64,000 nucleotides of DNA. Origin: Pseudomonas sp. SORT22 (GTDB lineage Bacteria; Pseudomonadota; Gammaproteobacteria; Pseudomonadales; Pseudomonadaceae). Below the pieces are notes generated by a model, which saw only the letters and a list, made by a program, of their open reading frames with translations, ran no database searches and was not told the origin of the DNA. Numbering within the stretch: position 1 is the first letter of the stretch; every line of letters starts with the position of its first letter. The DNA is taken from the NCBI RefSeq assembly GCF_018417635.1, contig NZ_CP071007.1:1550501-1614500 (forward strand), read 5' to 3'. The translations under genes were made by a program, and so were the position numbers. Below, piece after piece: positions 43,739 through 51,885 of the stretch.

Positions 43739-44527
43739 TTAAGCGTGGACCAGCATGGCGCGCTCTTCTTCGCGCAGGGTCAGCACTTCGAAACCTTCGG
43801 CGGTGACGGCGATGGTGTGCTCCCATTGCGCGGACAGGCTGCGGTCGCGGGTGATCACCGTCCAGCCGTCCTTGAGCGTGCGCACCCCGCGCCCGCCCTG
43901 GTTGATCATCGGTTCGATGGTAAACACCATCCCCGGCTTGAGCTGCAGGCCGCTGCCCTTGTGCCCGTAATGCAGAACCTCGGGCGCCTCGTGCATCTGC
44001 CGGCCGATGCCGTGGCCGCAGTATTCGCGCACCACGTTGTAGCCCGCTGCCTCGGCATGGCGCTGGATGGCGTGGCCGATATCGCCCAGGGTCGCGCCCG
44101 GACGCACCTGGCGAATGCCTTGCCAGAGCGCGGCATAGGTGGTGTCGACCAGTCGCTGGGCGGCTGCATCGATCTGCCCCAGGCAGTACATCTTCGACGA
44201 GTCGGCAATGTAGCCGCCTTGTTCCAGGGTAATGTCGACGTTGACGATCGAGCCGGCCTTGAGCACCTCATCGGCATGCGGCACGCCGTGGCACACCACA
44301 TGGTCGACCGAGGTATTGAGCGAATAGGCAAAACCGTACTGGCCCTTGCTCGCCGGGCGCGCCTTGAGCACATCGACGATAAAGGCCTCGGCCCGGTCGT
44401 TGATCTGCAGGGTGCTGACCCCGGGAGCAATGAAGCTGTCGAGGTGGGCGAACACCTGGCTGAGCAATTGCCCGGCATTGCGCATCAGGGCCAGTTGTTC
44501 GGCGTTTTTCAAAACCACTTGGTTCAT
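43739..44527 (-). CDS. map: type I methionine aminopeptidase
   Basis: A 262-residue metalloenzyme that removes initiator methionine. Metal ligands are visible: Asp in GSIVNVDITLEQGG, then His in YCGHGIGRQMHE, Glu in MVFTIEPMI and Glu in HTIAVTAEG-type context (WEHTIAVT). H in HVVCHGVPH binds substrate. Compared with the housekeeping copy usually beside rpsB, this is probably a second, accessory MetAP. No Shine-Dalgarno precedes the ATG at 44527; instead a CCTCC stretch does, and a 6-codon frame overlaps the start. Confidence 0.94.
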   Translation of the reverse strand: MNQVVLKNAEQLALMRNAGQLLSQVFAHLDSFIAPGVSTLQINDRAEAFIVDVLKARPASKGQYGFAYSLNTSVDHVVCHGVPHADEVLKAGSIVNVDITLEQGGYIADSSKMYCLGQIDAAAQRLVDTTYAALWQGIRQVRPGATLGDIGHAIQRHAEAAGYNVVREYCGHGIGRQMHEAPEVLHYGHKGSGLQLKPGMVFTIEPMINQGGRGVRTLKDGWTVITRDRSLSAQWEHTIAVTAEGFEVLTLREEERAMLVHA

Positions 44528-44678
44528 GGGAGGAGGTTTTTCATCTCTCGGAATGTCTGCCCATGATAAGGCCTGGCCCGCTGGCTGTGCCATCCGATGG
44601 TGCAGGCCGGCCCAATGCAGTGCGGCCGGGCAGGCGCCCTGAACGCCTGAACCGCGCCGCACAAGGCGCTGCCAATTG

Positions 44679-44694
44679 TGGCGCGACCCTTGCT
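44679..44694 (+). promoter_or_regulatory. sigma-54 promoter for the nitrate reductase gene
   Basis: TGGCGCGACCCTTGCT has the GG-N10-GC core of a -24/-12 element (GG at 44680–44681, GC at 44692–44693). It would start transcription near 44705, just before the first leader hairpin at 44710. NtrC control is inferred from gene function. Confidence 0.75.
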
Positions 44695-44709
44695 ACAGCC
44701 TGAGCATCC

Positions 44710-44800
44710 GGCAATCAACGCAGATTGCCCCGTTCACGACAAAGGCGCCGTGTTGCCCCCGCTTGTTCATTCAGGCCGGGGCAGCAGGGCGCCTTTTTGT
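44710..44800 (+). promoter_or_regulatory. NasT (ANTAR)-type antitermination leader
   Basis: First hairpin GGCAATC-AACGCA-GATTGCC (44710–44729) has a six-base loop with A first and G fourth. The second (44735–44752), CACGAC-AAAGGC-GCCGTG with one A·C mismatch, again has A1 and G4 in the loop. Its bases also form the 5' arm of an intrinsic terminator (44741–44799; GGCGCC arms plus TGTTGCCCC/GGGGCAGCA, then TTTTTGT). The two folds exclude each other, exactly the ANTAR layout. NasT–NasS genes are not in the window. Confidence 0.85.
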
Positions 44801-44823
44801 TTGCGCAATCAGGAGGTAGGCCG

Positions 44824-47800
44824 ATGAGCAGCACCAGCGTGCGCAGCGTGTGCCCGTATTGTGGCGTCGGTTGTGGCATCGTCATGAACGTCGAAGGCGG
44901 GCGGGTGACCAAGATCAGTGGCGACAAACAGCACCCCAGCAACTTTGGCCGCCTGTGCACCAAGGGCCTCACCGCCCATCAACCGTTGAGTGCGTCCGGG
45001 CGCATGACGCATGCCTATGTGCGCGAGCAGCGCCAGCGCGACCCGGTGCAGCGCGCCATCGACACCGCTATAGAACAGGCGGCCCGGCGCCTGCGGGCGA
45101 TCATTGATAAGTATGGCCCGGACGCCCTGGGCTTTTATGTCTCCGGGCAGATGTCGCTGGAGGCCCAGTACCTGATCAACAAACTGGCCAAGGGCTTTGT
45201 CCGCAGCCGCCATATCGAGTCCAACTCGCGCCTGTGCATGGCCAGCGCCAGCAGCGGCTACAAGCTGTCGCTGGGCGCCGACGGGCCGCCCGGCAGCTAC
45301 CAGGATTTCGACCGCGCCGAGGTGTTCCTGGTGATCGGCGCGAACATGGCCGATTGTCACCCGATCCTGTTTTTGCGCCTGCTCGACCGGCTCAAGGCCG
45401 GGGCCCGGTTGATCGTCGTTGACCCGCGGCGCAGCGCCACCGCCGACAAGGCCGATTTGTTCCTGCAGATCAAACCGGGCAGCGACCTGGCGCTGCTCAA
45501 CGGCCTGCTCTACCTGCTGCTGGAAAACGGCCAGTGCGACGCCGAGTTCATCCAGCGCTACACCGAAGGCTGGGAGGACATGCCGGCCTTTTTGCAGGAC
45601 TACACACCTGAGCGAGTTGCCGCCCTCACCGGGCTGAGCGAGGCCGATATCCGCCAGGCCGCCAAGTGGATCGGCCAGGCCCCGGAGTGGATGAGTTGCT
45701 GGACCATGGGCCTGAACCAGAGCATCCATGGCACCTGGCACAGCAACGCCCTGTGCAACCTGCACCTGGCCACTGGTGCTATCTGTCGGCCGGGCAGCGG
45801 GCCGTTCTCGCTGACCGGCCAGCCCAACGCCATGGGCGGGCGAGAAATGGGCTATATGGGCCCGGGCTTGCCGGGGCAGCGTTCGGCATTGGTCGATAGC
45901 GATCGCGCCTTTGTCGAGCAACTGTGGCAGATCCCCGCTGGCAGCCTGCGCAGCGAAGCCGGTGACGGCACGGTGGCGCTGTTCGAAAACCTCGCCGCCG
46001 GGCAGGTCAAGGCCTGCTGGATCATCTGCAGCAACCCGGTGGCCAGCGTCGCCAATCGCCAGCAGGTGATCGAAGGGTTGCAGGCGGCTGAGCTGGTGAT
46101 CACCCAGGACGCCTTTCTCGACACCGAGACCAACCGTTACGCCGATATCCTCTTGCCCGCCGCGCTGTGGGCCGAAGGCGAGGGGGTGATGGTCAATTCC
46201 GAGCGCAACCTGACCTTGATGAACCAGGCCGTCGAGGCGCCGGGCGAGAGCCTGCCCGACTGGCAGATCATCGCCCGAATCGCTTGCGCCATGGGTTACG
46301 CCGAGGCCTTCAGTTACGCCAATGCCGAAGCGGTGTTCGACGAGCTGCGCCAGGCCTGGAACCCGGCCACCGGTTACGATGTGCGCGGCGTCAGCTACGC
46401 CGGTTTGCGTGAGGCGCCGCGGCAGTGGCCGTGTGAGCCTGGGCGCAACAATGACCGCAGCCCGTTGCGCTATCGCAACGACGGCGTCAGCCAGGCCCTG
46501 CGCCACGACGGCCAAGGCGAAGTACCGGCCATTGCCTTCCCCACTCGCAGCGGCAAGGCACGCTTTTTCGCCCGGCCCTGGCTGCCCGCCGCCGAGCTGC
46601 CGGACGCCGACTTTCCGCTGGTGCTCAACACTGGTCGGGTCCAGCACCAGTGGCACACCCTGACCAAGACCGGCAAGGTGGCGGCGCTGAACAAGCTCGA
46701 CCCCGGGCCGTTCGTAGAGATTCACCCGGATGATGCCGAGCGCCTGGGCATCGCTGACAAGGATCAGGTGCAGATCCGCTCCCGACGCGGGCAGGCGCTG
46801 CTGCCGGCACGGATTACCGCTCGGGTGCTGCCGGGCAACTGCTTTGCGCCGTTTCACTGGAACGACGTTTATGGCGAGAACCTGGCGATCAATGCCGTCA
46901 CCAGCGACGCGGTCGATCCGCTGTCGCTGCAACCGGCCTTCAAGTATTGCGCGGTGGCCCTGAGCCGGGTTGCCGGCGAGCGCATCAACGCCACCCAGAT
47001 CGATCGTCAAACCATGACAGTGCAGGACCAGCACCTGCTGCTCTGGGCTTCGCAGACCGGCAACAGTCAGGCCCTGGCCGAGCAGTGCGCCGCACGCCTG
47101 CGCCAGGTCGGCTTGCCGGTGCAGTTGAGTTGCATGCAAGACCTGGCTCTGGAGCAACTGGACCGCCCCGCCAGCCTGCTGCTGATCGCCAGTACCTTCG
47201 GCGACGGCGATGCGCCGGACAGCGGCGCGGCGTTCTGGCGCGGCCTGCATGGCGAGCATGCCCAACGCTGCGTCGGCGTGCCTTATGCGGTACTGGCCCT
47301 GGGGGATTCCAGCTACGAGCAGTTCTGCGGCTTTGGTCGCAAGCTCGATCAGCGCCTGGCCGAACTGGGCGCCAAGCGCTTGCTGGAACGGGTCGATTGC
47401 GAGGGCGATTTGCATGAATCGACGGGGCAATGGCTGCAGGCACTGCTGGGCAAACTGGGCCACGGCGAACTGCTGCTCGAAGCGCCAACGCCAACGGCCA
47501 GCGGTTTCAGCAAGACCCGACCGTTGCCAGCCACCCTGGTCGGCAACCGCCTGCTTAACGGCCCTGGCGCGGTCAAGGAAACCCGGCAACTGGTGTTCGA
47601 TCTGGGCGACAGCGGGTTCACCTATCACGCCGGCGACGCCTTGGGTGTATGGCCGCGCAACTGTCCGGCGCTGGTCGATGAGCTACTGACCGCCACCCGC
47701 TTCGATGGCGGGCACTGCGTCAGCCTCAAGGGCCAGGCCGACATGCCCTTGGCCGAGGCATTGCTTGAGCACCTGGAGATCGCCCGCATTACCCCGCAGT

Positions 47801-48603
47801 TGCTTGAGGCTTTCGCCCCGGGTGATGCGCAACTGCGCGCATTGCTTGAGCCGCACAACAAGGCTGCGCTCAAGGACTGGCTGTGGGGCAAGCAACTGAT
47901 CGACCTGGTACATGCGTGCAAGCCCCAACTGAGCCTGCAGGCTTGGCTCGACCTGCTCAAACCCATGCAGCCGCGGCTGTACTCGATCAGCTCAAGCCAG
48001 AAGCTGCATCCGGATCAAGTGCACCTGACGGTTTCCACTGTCCGTTACGGCCAGCGCAAGGGCGTGTGCTCGACCTACCTGGCCGACCGCAGCGAGCCTG
48101 GCCGGGTCGAGATATTCGCGCAGCCGACCACACACTTTCGCCTGCCTGGCGACAGCACGGCGCCGGTGATCATGGTCGGCCCCGGCACCGGTGTGGCGCC
48201 GTTTCGCGCGTTCCTGCAGGAACGTCAGGCCGAAGGGGCCCACGGTCGCAACTGGCTGCTGTTCGGCGAGCAGCAGGCGGCCACCGATTTCTACTACCGC
48301 GACGAGTTGCTGGCCTGGCAGCGCGACGGTCACCTGACCCGCCTGGACACCGCCTTCTCCCGCGACCAGGCGCAGAAGATCTACGTGCAGCAGCGCATGC
48401 TTGAGCAGGGTGCCGAGCTGTGGCGCTGGCTGGAGGAGGGCGCGCACTTCTATATCTGTGGCGATGCCGGGAGCATGGCCCGCGATGTTGATACGGCGCT
48501 CAAGCAACTGGTGCAGCAGCACGGTGGCATGAGTGTGGAACGGGCCGAGGCTTATGTCGGCGAACTGAATCGCGCCAAGCGTTACCTGCGTGACGTGTAC
48601 TGA
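44824..48603 (+). CDS. nasA: assimilatory nitrate reductase fused to a CysJ-type flavoprotein reductase
   Basis: A 1259-residue cytoplasmic enzyme reducing nitrate to nitrite. The N-terminus binds a [4Fe-4S] cluster (Cys10, Cys13, Cys17, Cys45). The molybdopterin (bis-MGD) oxidoreductase domain follows to ~480, and the dinucleotide-binding domain ends near 720. From ~735 there is a flavodoxin domain (WASQTGNSQALAE), then a FAD domain from ~900 (RLYSISSSQ), and an NADPH domain (VGPGTGVAPFRAFLQER, ~1112). The fusion would supply electrons from NAD(P)H within one chain. ATG at 44824 behind AGGAGGT. First of the nas–nir genes; expression needs antitermination. Confidence 0.95.
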   Translation: MSSTSVRSVCPYCGVGCGIVMNVEGGRVTKISGDKQHPSNFGRLCTKGLTAHQPLSASGRMTHAYVREQRQRDPVQRAIDTAIEQAARRLRAIIDKYGPDALGFYVSGQMSLEAQYLINKLAKGFVRSRHIESNSRLCMASASSGYKLSLGADGPPGSYQDFDRAEVFLVIGANMADCHPILFLRLLDRLKAGARLIVVDPRRSATADKADLFLQIKPGSDLALLNGLLYLLLENGQCDAEFIQRYTEGWEDMPAFLQDYTPERVAALTGLSEADIRQAAKWIGQAPEWMSCWTMGLNQSIHGTWHSNALCNLHLATGAICRPGSGPFSLTGQPNAMGGREMGYMGPGLPGQRSALVDSDRAFVEQLWQIPAGSLRSEAGDGTVALFENLAAGQVKACWIICSNPVASVANRQQVIEGLQAAELVITQDAFLDTETNRYADILLPAALWAEGEGVMVNSERNLTLMNQAVEAPGESLPDWQIIARIACAMGYAEAFSYANAEAVFDELRQAWNPATGYDVRGVSYAGLREAPRQWPCEPGRNNDRSPLRYRNDGVSQALRHDGQGEVPAIAFPTRSGKARFFARPWLPAAELPDADFPLVLNTGRVQHQWHTLTKTGKVAALNKLDPGPFVEIHPDDAERLGIADKDQVQIRSRRGQALLPARITARVLPGNCFAPFHWNDVYGENLAINAVTSDAVDPLSLQPAFKYCAVALSRVAGERINATQIDRQTMTVQDQHLLLWASQTGNSQALAEQCAARLRQVGLPVQLSCMQDLALEQLDRPASLLLIASTFGDGDAPDSGAAFWRGLHGEHAQRCVGVPYAVLALGDSSYEQFCGFGRKLDQRLAELGAKRLLERVDCEGDLHESTGQWLQALLGKLGHGELLLEAPTPTASGFSKTRPLPATLVGNRLLNGPGAVKETRQLVFDLGDSGFTYHAGDALGVWPRNCPALVDELLTATRFDGGHCVSLKGQADMPLAEALLEHLEIARITPQLLEAFAPGDAQLRALLEPHNKAALKDWLWGKQLIDLVHACKPQLSLQAWLDLLKPMQPRLYSISSSQKLHPDQVHLTVSTVRYGQRKGVCSTYLADRSEPGRVEIFAQPTTHFRLPGDSTAPVIMVGPGTGVAPFRAFLQERQAEGAHGRNWLLFGEQQAATDFYYRDELLAWQRDGHLTRLDTAFSRDQAQKIYVQQRMLEQGAELWRWLEEGAHFYICGDAGSMARDVDTALKQLVQQHGGMSVERAEAYVGELNRAKRYLRDVY

Positions 48604-48694
48604 AGTGCCCCATAAGGGGGAGCGCTGCACCAGCCTGGGTCGATAACGGCACCAGTGGATCGCGCGCAAGCCCCGGTTTCAAAGGCTTTGGCAG

Positions 48695-48712
48695 TTGGCA
48701 CGCTCCCTGCTT
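48695..48712 (+). promoter_or_regulatory. sigma-54 promoter for nirBD
   Basis: TTGGCACGCTCCCTGCTT is close to the -24/-12 consensus TGGCACG-N4-TTGC: GG at 48697–48698 and GC at 48709–48710 with 10 bases between. Predicted start is near 48722, twelve bases before the leader's first hairpin. NtrC activation is inferred. Confidence 0.85.
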
Positions 48713-48733
48713 TTACAGATTTACAACGTCCTC

Positions 48734-48820
48734 GCGGGTCAATGGCGATTCGCAACCGGGACTACAAAAAACGACCAGGCAAAGGCGCCTGGAGCTTCGG
48801 CTCCAGGCGCCTTTTTTTGT
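48734..48820 (+). promoter_or_regulatory. NasT (ANTAR)-type antitermination leader of nirB
   Basis: Hairpin 1 is GCGGGTC-AATGGC-GATTCGC (48734–48753, two G·U pairs); hairpin 2 is CCAGGC-AAAGGC-GCCTGG (48775–48792). Both loops are hexaloops with A first and G fourth. Hairpin 2 overlaps the left arm of a perfect 12-bp terminator, GGCGCCTGGAGC-TTCG-GCTCCAGGCGCC plus seven T (48784–48818). The second loop, AAAGGC, is identical to that in the nasA leader. Confidence 0.88.
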
Positions 48821-48880
48821 TTTTCGGGGTTGGCCCCCAGCAGCAAAGCCAGCGTGATTGGCCTTGAGTGAGGAACGGGT

Positions 48881-51439
48881 ATGAATGGGTTTACCAGCAT
48901 CGAAGCGCGGCAACAGCTGATCATCGTCGGCAACGGCATGGTCGGTCATCACTGCGTCGAGCAACTGATCGAACGCGGTGCCCTGGGCCGTTTCCAGGTG
49001 CGGGTGTTCGGTGAAGAGCGCCAGCGCGCCTACGACCGCGTGCACCTGTCGGAATACTTCAGTGGCAGCGATGCCGAAACCCTGGCCCTGGGCGAGGCAG
49101 GCTTGTACACCCGGCACGGCATTGACTTGCACCTGGGCGAGCCGGTGCTGGAGATCGACCGCGAACGCTGCGAGGTGGTCACCTGCGCCGGGCGCTACCC
49201 TTACGATCAACTGGTGCTGGCCACCGGCTCCTATCCGTTCGTGCCGCCCATTGAAGGCTCGCAAGGGGCGGCGCGGCTGGTCTATCGCACCCTTGATGAT
49301 CTCGATGCGATCCGCACCGCGGCCGCCAGCGCTCGCCGTGGGGTGGTGGTCGGTGGCGGCCTGCTCGGCCTGGAAGCGGCCAATGCCTTGAAGTCGCTGG
49401 GCCTGGAAGCTCATGTGGTGGAGTTCGCCCCGCGCCTTATGCCGGTGCAACTGGATGGCGAGGGCGGCGCGGCCTTGCGGGCGCAGATCGAAGCCCTGGG
49501 GGTTGGCGTGCACCTGTCGCGGGCGACCCAGGCCATCGTTGCCGGTGAAGACTATCGCTACCGGATGAACTTCGAGGGCGGCGAGTTCCTTGAAACCGAC
49601 CTTGTCGTGTTCTCCGCCGGTATCCGCCCGCAGGATGCCCTGGGCCGCAGCAGTGGCCTGGAAATCGCCCAACGCGGCGGTGTGGTGATCGACAGCGCGT
49701 GCCGCAGCAGCGACCCGCGGATCTTCGCCATCGGCGAATGCGCGTCGTGGAACGGCAGCGTGTTCGGCCTGGTGGCGCCGGGCTACAGCATGGCGCGTAC
49801 AGTGGCGGCGACGCTGGCCGGTGAAGACGCGGGCAGTTTTACCGGGGCCGACATGTCGACCAAGCTCAAGCTGCTCGGTGTCGATGTCGGCTCCATTGGT
49901 GATGCCCACGGCGTGACCCCGGGTGCGCGCAGCTATCGCTTTATCGACGAAGCGGCGTCGGCCTACCGCCGGCTGGTGGTCGATGGCAGTGGCAAACGGG
50001 TGATCGGCGCGGTGCTGGTTGGCGACAACAGCTATTACGACACCCTGCTGCAATTCGTGCAGAACAGCATTGCCCTGCCCGCCGATCCGGCCGCGCTGAT
50101 CCTGCCGCAGTCGGCCGGCGCGCCGGCACTGGGCGCTGATGCCTTGCCCGCCAGCGCGACTATCTGCTCCTGCCATAACGTCAGCAAGGGCGCGATCTGC
50201 GCCGCCATCGACAGTGGCTGCGGCGAGCTTGGCCAGCTCAAGCAGCAGACCAAGGCCTGCACCGGTTGTGGTGGTTGTGCGGCGCTGCTCAAGCAGGTCT
50301 TCGAGCATGAATTGATCGCCCGCGGCGTCAGCGTCGACAAGAGCCTGTGCGAACACTTCGCCTACACCCGCCAGGAGCTCTACGCGCTGGTGCGGGTCGA
50401 AGGCATTGTCAGTTTCGACGAGATGCTCGCCAAGCATGGACGCGGGCACGTCGGCTGCGATATCTGCAAACCCACGGTCGGCTCGATCCTCGCCTCGTGC
50501 TGGAACCAGCCGATCATGGAGCCGTCGCTGGTGCCACTGCAGGACACCAACGACACCTTCATGGCCAATATGCAGAAGAACGGCACCTACTCGGTGGTGC
50601 CGCGGATTCCCGGCGGCGAGATCACCCCCGAGAAGCTGATCGTCATCGGCGAAGTGGCGAAAAAGTACGACCTCTACACCAAGATCACCGGCGGCCAGCG
50701 CATCGACCTGTTCGGCGCCCAACTGCACGAATTGCCCGAGATCTGGGCCGAGCTGATTGGCGCAGGCTTCGAGACCGGCCATGCCTACGGCAAGTCGACG
50801 CGTACGGTGAAATCCTGCGTCGGCAGCACCTGGTGCCGTTATGGCGTGCAGGACAGCGTGCAGATGGCCCTGACCCTGGAAGACCGCTACAAGGGCCTGC
50901 GTTCGCCGCACAAGCTCAAGTTCGCGGTGTCCGGCTGCACCCGCGAATGCGCCGAGGCGCAGAGCAAGGACATCGGCGTGATCGCCACCGAGAAGGGCTG
51001 GAACCTGTACATCTGCGGCAACGGCGGCATGCGCCCGCGCCATGCCGAACTGTTCGCCACCGACCTGGACGACGCCAGCCTGATCCGCACCATCGACCGC
51101 GTGCTGATGTTCTACATCCGCACCGCTGACAAGCTGCAGCGCACCTCGGTGTGGCGCGAGAGCCTGGAGGGCGGGCTGGACTACCTCAAGCAGGTGATCC
51201 TCGACGACAGCCTGGGCCTTGGCGCAGAGCTCGAAGCGCAAATGCAGCTGGTGGTCGAGCGCTACGAATGCGAGTGGGCCAACGCCCTGAAAGACCCTGA
51301 AAAGCTCAAGCGCTTTCGCACCTTCGTCAACGACCAGCGCCCCGACCCGGGTGTGCACTTTGTCCGCGAACGCGGCCAGCGCCGGCCCATCGGCGCCGGC
51401 GAACTTCACTTGATCCCGACCACCGAGGAGGTGCTTTGA
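48881..51439 (+). CDS. nirB: assimilatory nitrite reductase, large subunit
   Basis: An 852-residue NAD(P)H-dependent enzyme reducing nitrite to ammonium. The N-terminal FAD/NAD domains contain IIVGNGMVGHHCVE and VVVGGGLLGLEAAN. A BFD-like [2Fe-2S] region (CSCHNVSKG, KACTGCGGC; ~428–466) follows. The C-terminal sirohaem/[4Fe-4S] domain has its four cysteines at 646, 652, 686 and 690 (CVGSTWC, SGCTREC). Length is normal. ATG at 48881 follows GAGTGAGGAA. It overlaps nirD by one base. Confidence 0.97.
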   Translation: MNGFTSIEARQQLIIVGNGMVGHHCVEQLIERGALGRFQVRVFGEERQRAYDRVHLSEYFSGSDAETLALGEAGLYTRHGIDLHLGEPVLEIDRERCEVVTCAGRYPYDQLVLATGSYPFVPPIEGSQGAARLVYRTLDDLDAIRTAAASARRGVVVGGGLLGLEAANALKSLGLEAHVVEFAPRLMPVQLDGEGGAALRAQIEALGVGVHLSRATQAIVAGEDYRYRMNFEGGEFLETDLVVFSAGIRPQDALGRSSGLEIAQRGGVVIDSACRSSDPRIFAIGECASWNGSVFGLVAPGYSMARTVAATLAGEDAGSFTGADMSTKLKLLGVDVGSIGDAHGVTPGARSYRFIDEAASAYRRLVVDGSGKRVIGAVLVGDNSYYDTLLQFVQNSIALPADPAALILPQSAGAPALGADALPASATICSCHNVSKGAICAAIDSGCGELGQLKQQTKACTGCGGCAALLKQVFEHELIARGVSVDKSLCEHFAYTRQELYALVRVEGIVSFDEMLAKHGRGHVGCDICKPTVGSILASCWNQPIMEPSLVPLQDTNDTFMANMQKNGTYSVVPRIPGGEITPEKLIVIGEVAKKYDLYTKITGGQRIDLFGAQLHELPEIWAELIGAGFETGHAYGKSTRTVKSCVGSTWCRYGVQDSVQMALTLEDRYKGLRSPHKLKFAVSGCTRECAEAQSKDIGVIATEKGWNLYICGNGGMRPRHAELFATDLDDASLIRTIDRVLMFYIRTADKLQRTSVWRESLEGGLDYLKQVILDDSLGLGAELEAQMQLVVERYECEWANALKDPEKLKRFRTFVNDQRPDPGVHFVRERGQRRPIGAGELHLIPTTEEVL

Positions 51440-51804
51440 TGAGCCCGTCCAATGCAGCAGTAAGTGTTCAAGCGCAACCCTGGCAGAGGGTTTGCAGCCG
51501 TGCCGACCTGGTCGCCCAGTCGGGGGTGGTGGTGTGGTTCGAGGGGCGCCAGGTGGCGCTGTTCTACCTGCCCGGGCAGGCCACGCCGGTGTTCGCCGTC
51601 GACAACCATGACCCCAAGTCCGGTGCCAATGTGATTGGTCGTGGATTGGTGGGCGAGCTCAAGGGCGAGCTGGTGGTGGCGGCGCCGTTGTACAAGCAGC
51701 ATTTTTGTTTGCGCGATGGGCGTTGCCTGGAGGATCCGCAGCAGGCGTTGCAGGTGTGGCCGGTGCGCATCAGTGGCGAGCAGGTGGAACTGGGCCGCTG
51801 TTGA
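51439..51804 (+). CDS. nirD: nitrite reductase, small subunit
   Basis: A 121-residue Rieske-fold protein lacking cluster ligands, as usual for NirD (VFAVDNHDPKSGANVIGRG and AAPLYKQHFCLRDGRC). It pairs with NirB. The ATG shares its A with the nirB stop codon, behind GAGGAGGTG; translational coupling is expected. Nothing for nitrate uptake or uroporphyrin methylation follows it. Confidence 0.95.
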   Translation: MSPSNAAVSVQAQPWQRVCSRADLVAQSGVVVWFEGRQVALFYLPGQATPVFAVDNHDPKSGANVIGRGLVGELKGELVVAAPLYKQHFCLRDGRCLEDPQQALQVWPVRISGEQVELGRC

Positions 51805-51808
51805 TGGC

Positions 51809-51832
51809 CTCATCGCGGGTCAAGTCGGGTCG
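51809..51832. repeat. partial REP-like sequence
   Basis: TCATCGCGGGTCAAGTCGGG shares its first half with the REP units at 32134 and 60368 but lacks the CCGCTCCCAC half. Probably a decayed unit between nirD and the LysR gene. Confidence 0.45.
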
Positions 51833-51885
51833 CGATCGAGCGCGAAGCGGTCGCAGTCCGGGCCGAGCCCCGATAAACTCCCCGG

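Noticed and set aside
44809..47628. 939-codon open frame on the minus strand inside the nitrate reductase gene
   Set aside because: It is antisense to a clearly conserved enzyme, has low-complexity Gln/Ala/Gly-rich translation, and is explained by third-codon GC bias.
48655..48867. 70-codon frame across the nirB leader
   Set aside because: It covers the sigma-54 promoter, both hexaloop hairpins and the terminator; no start signal.
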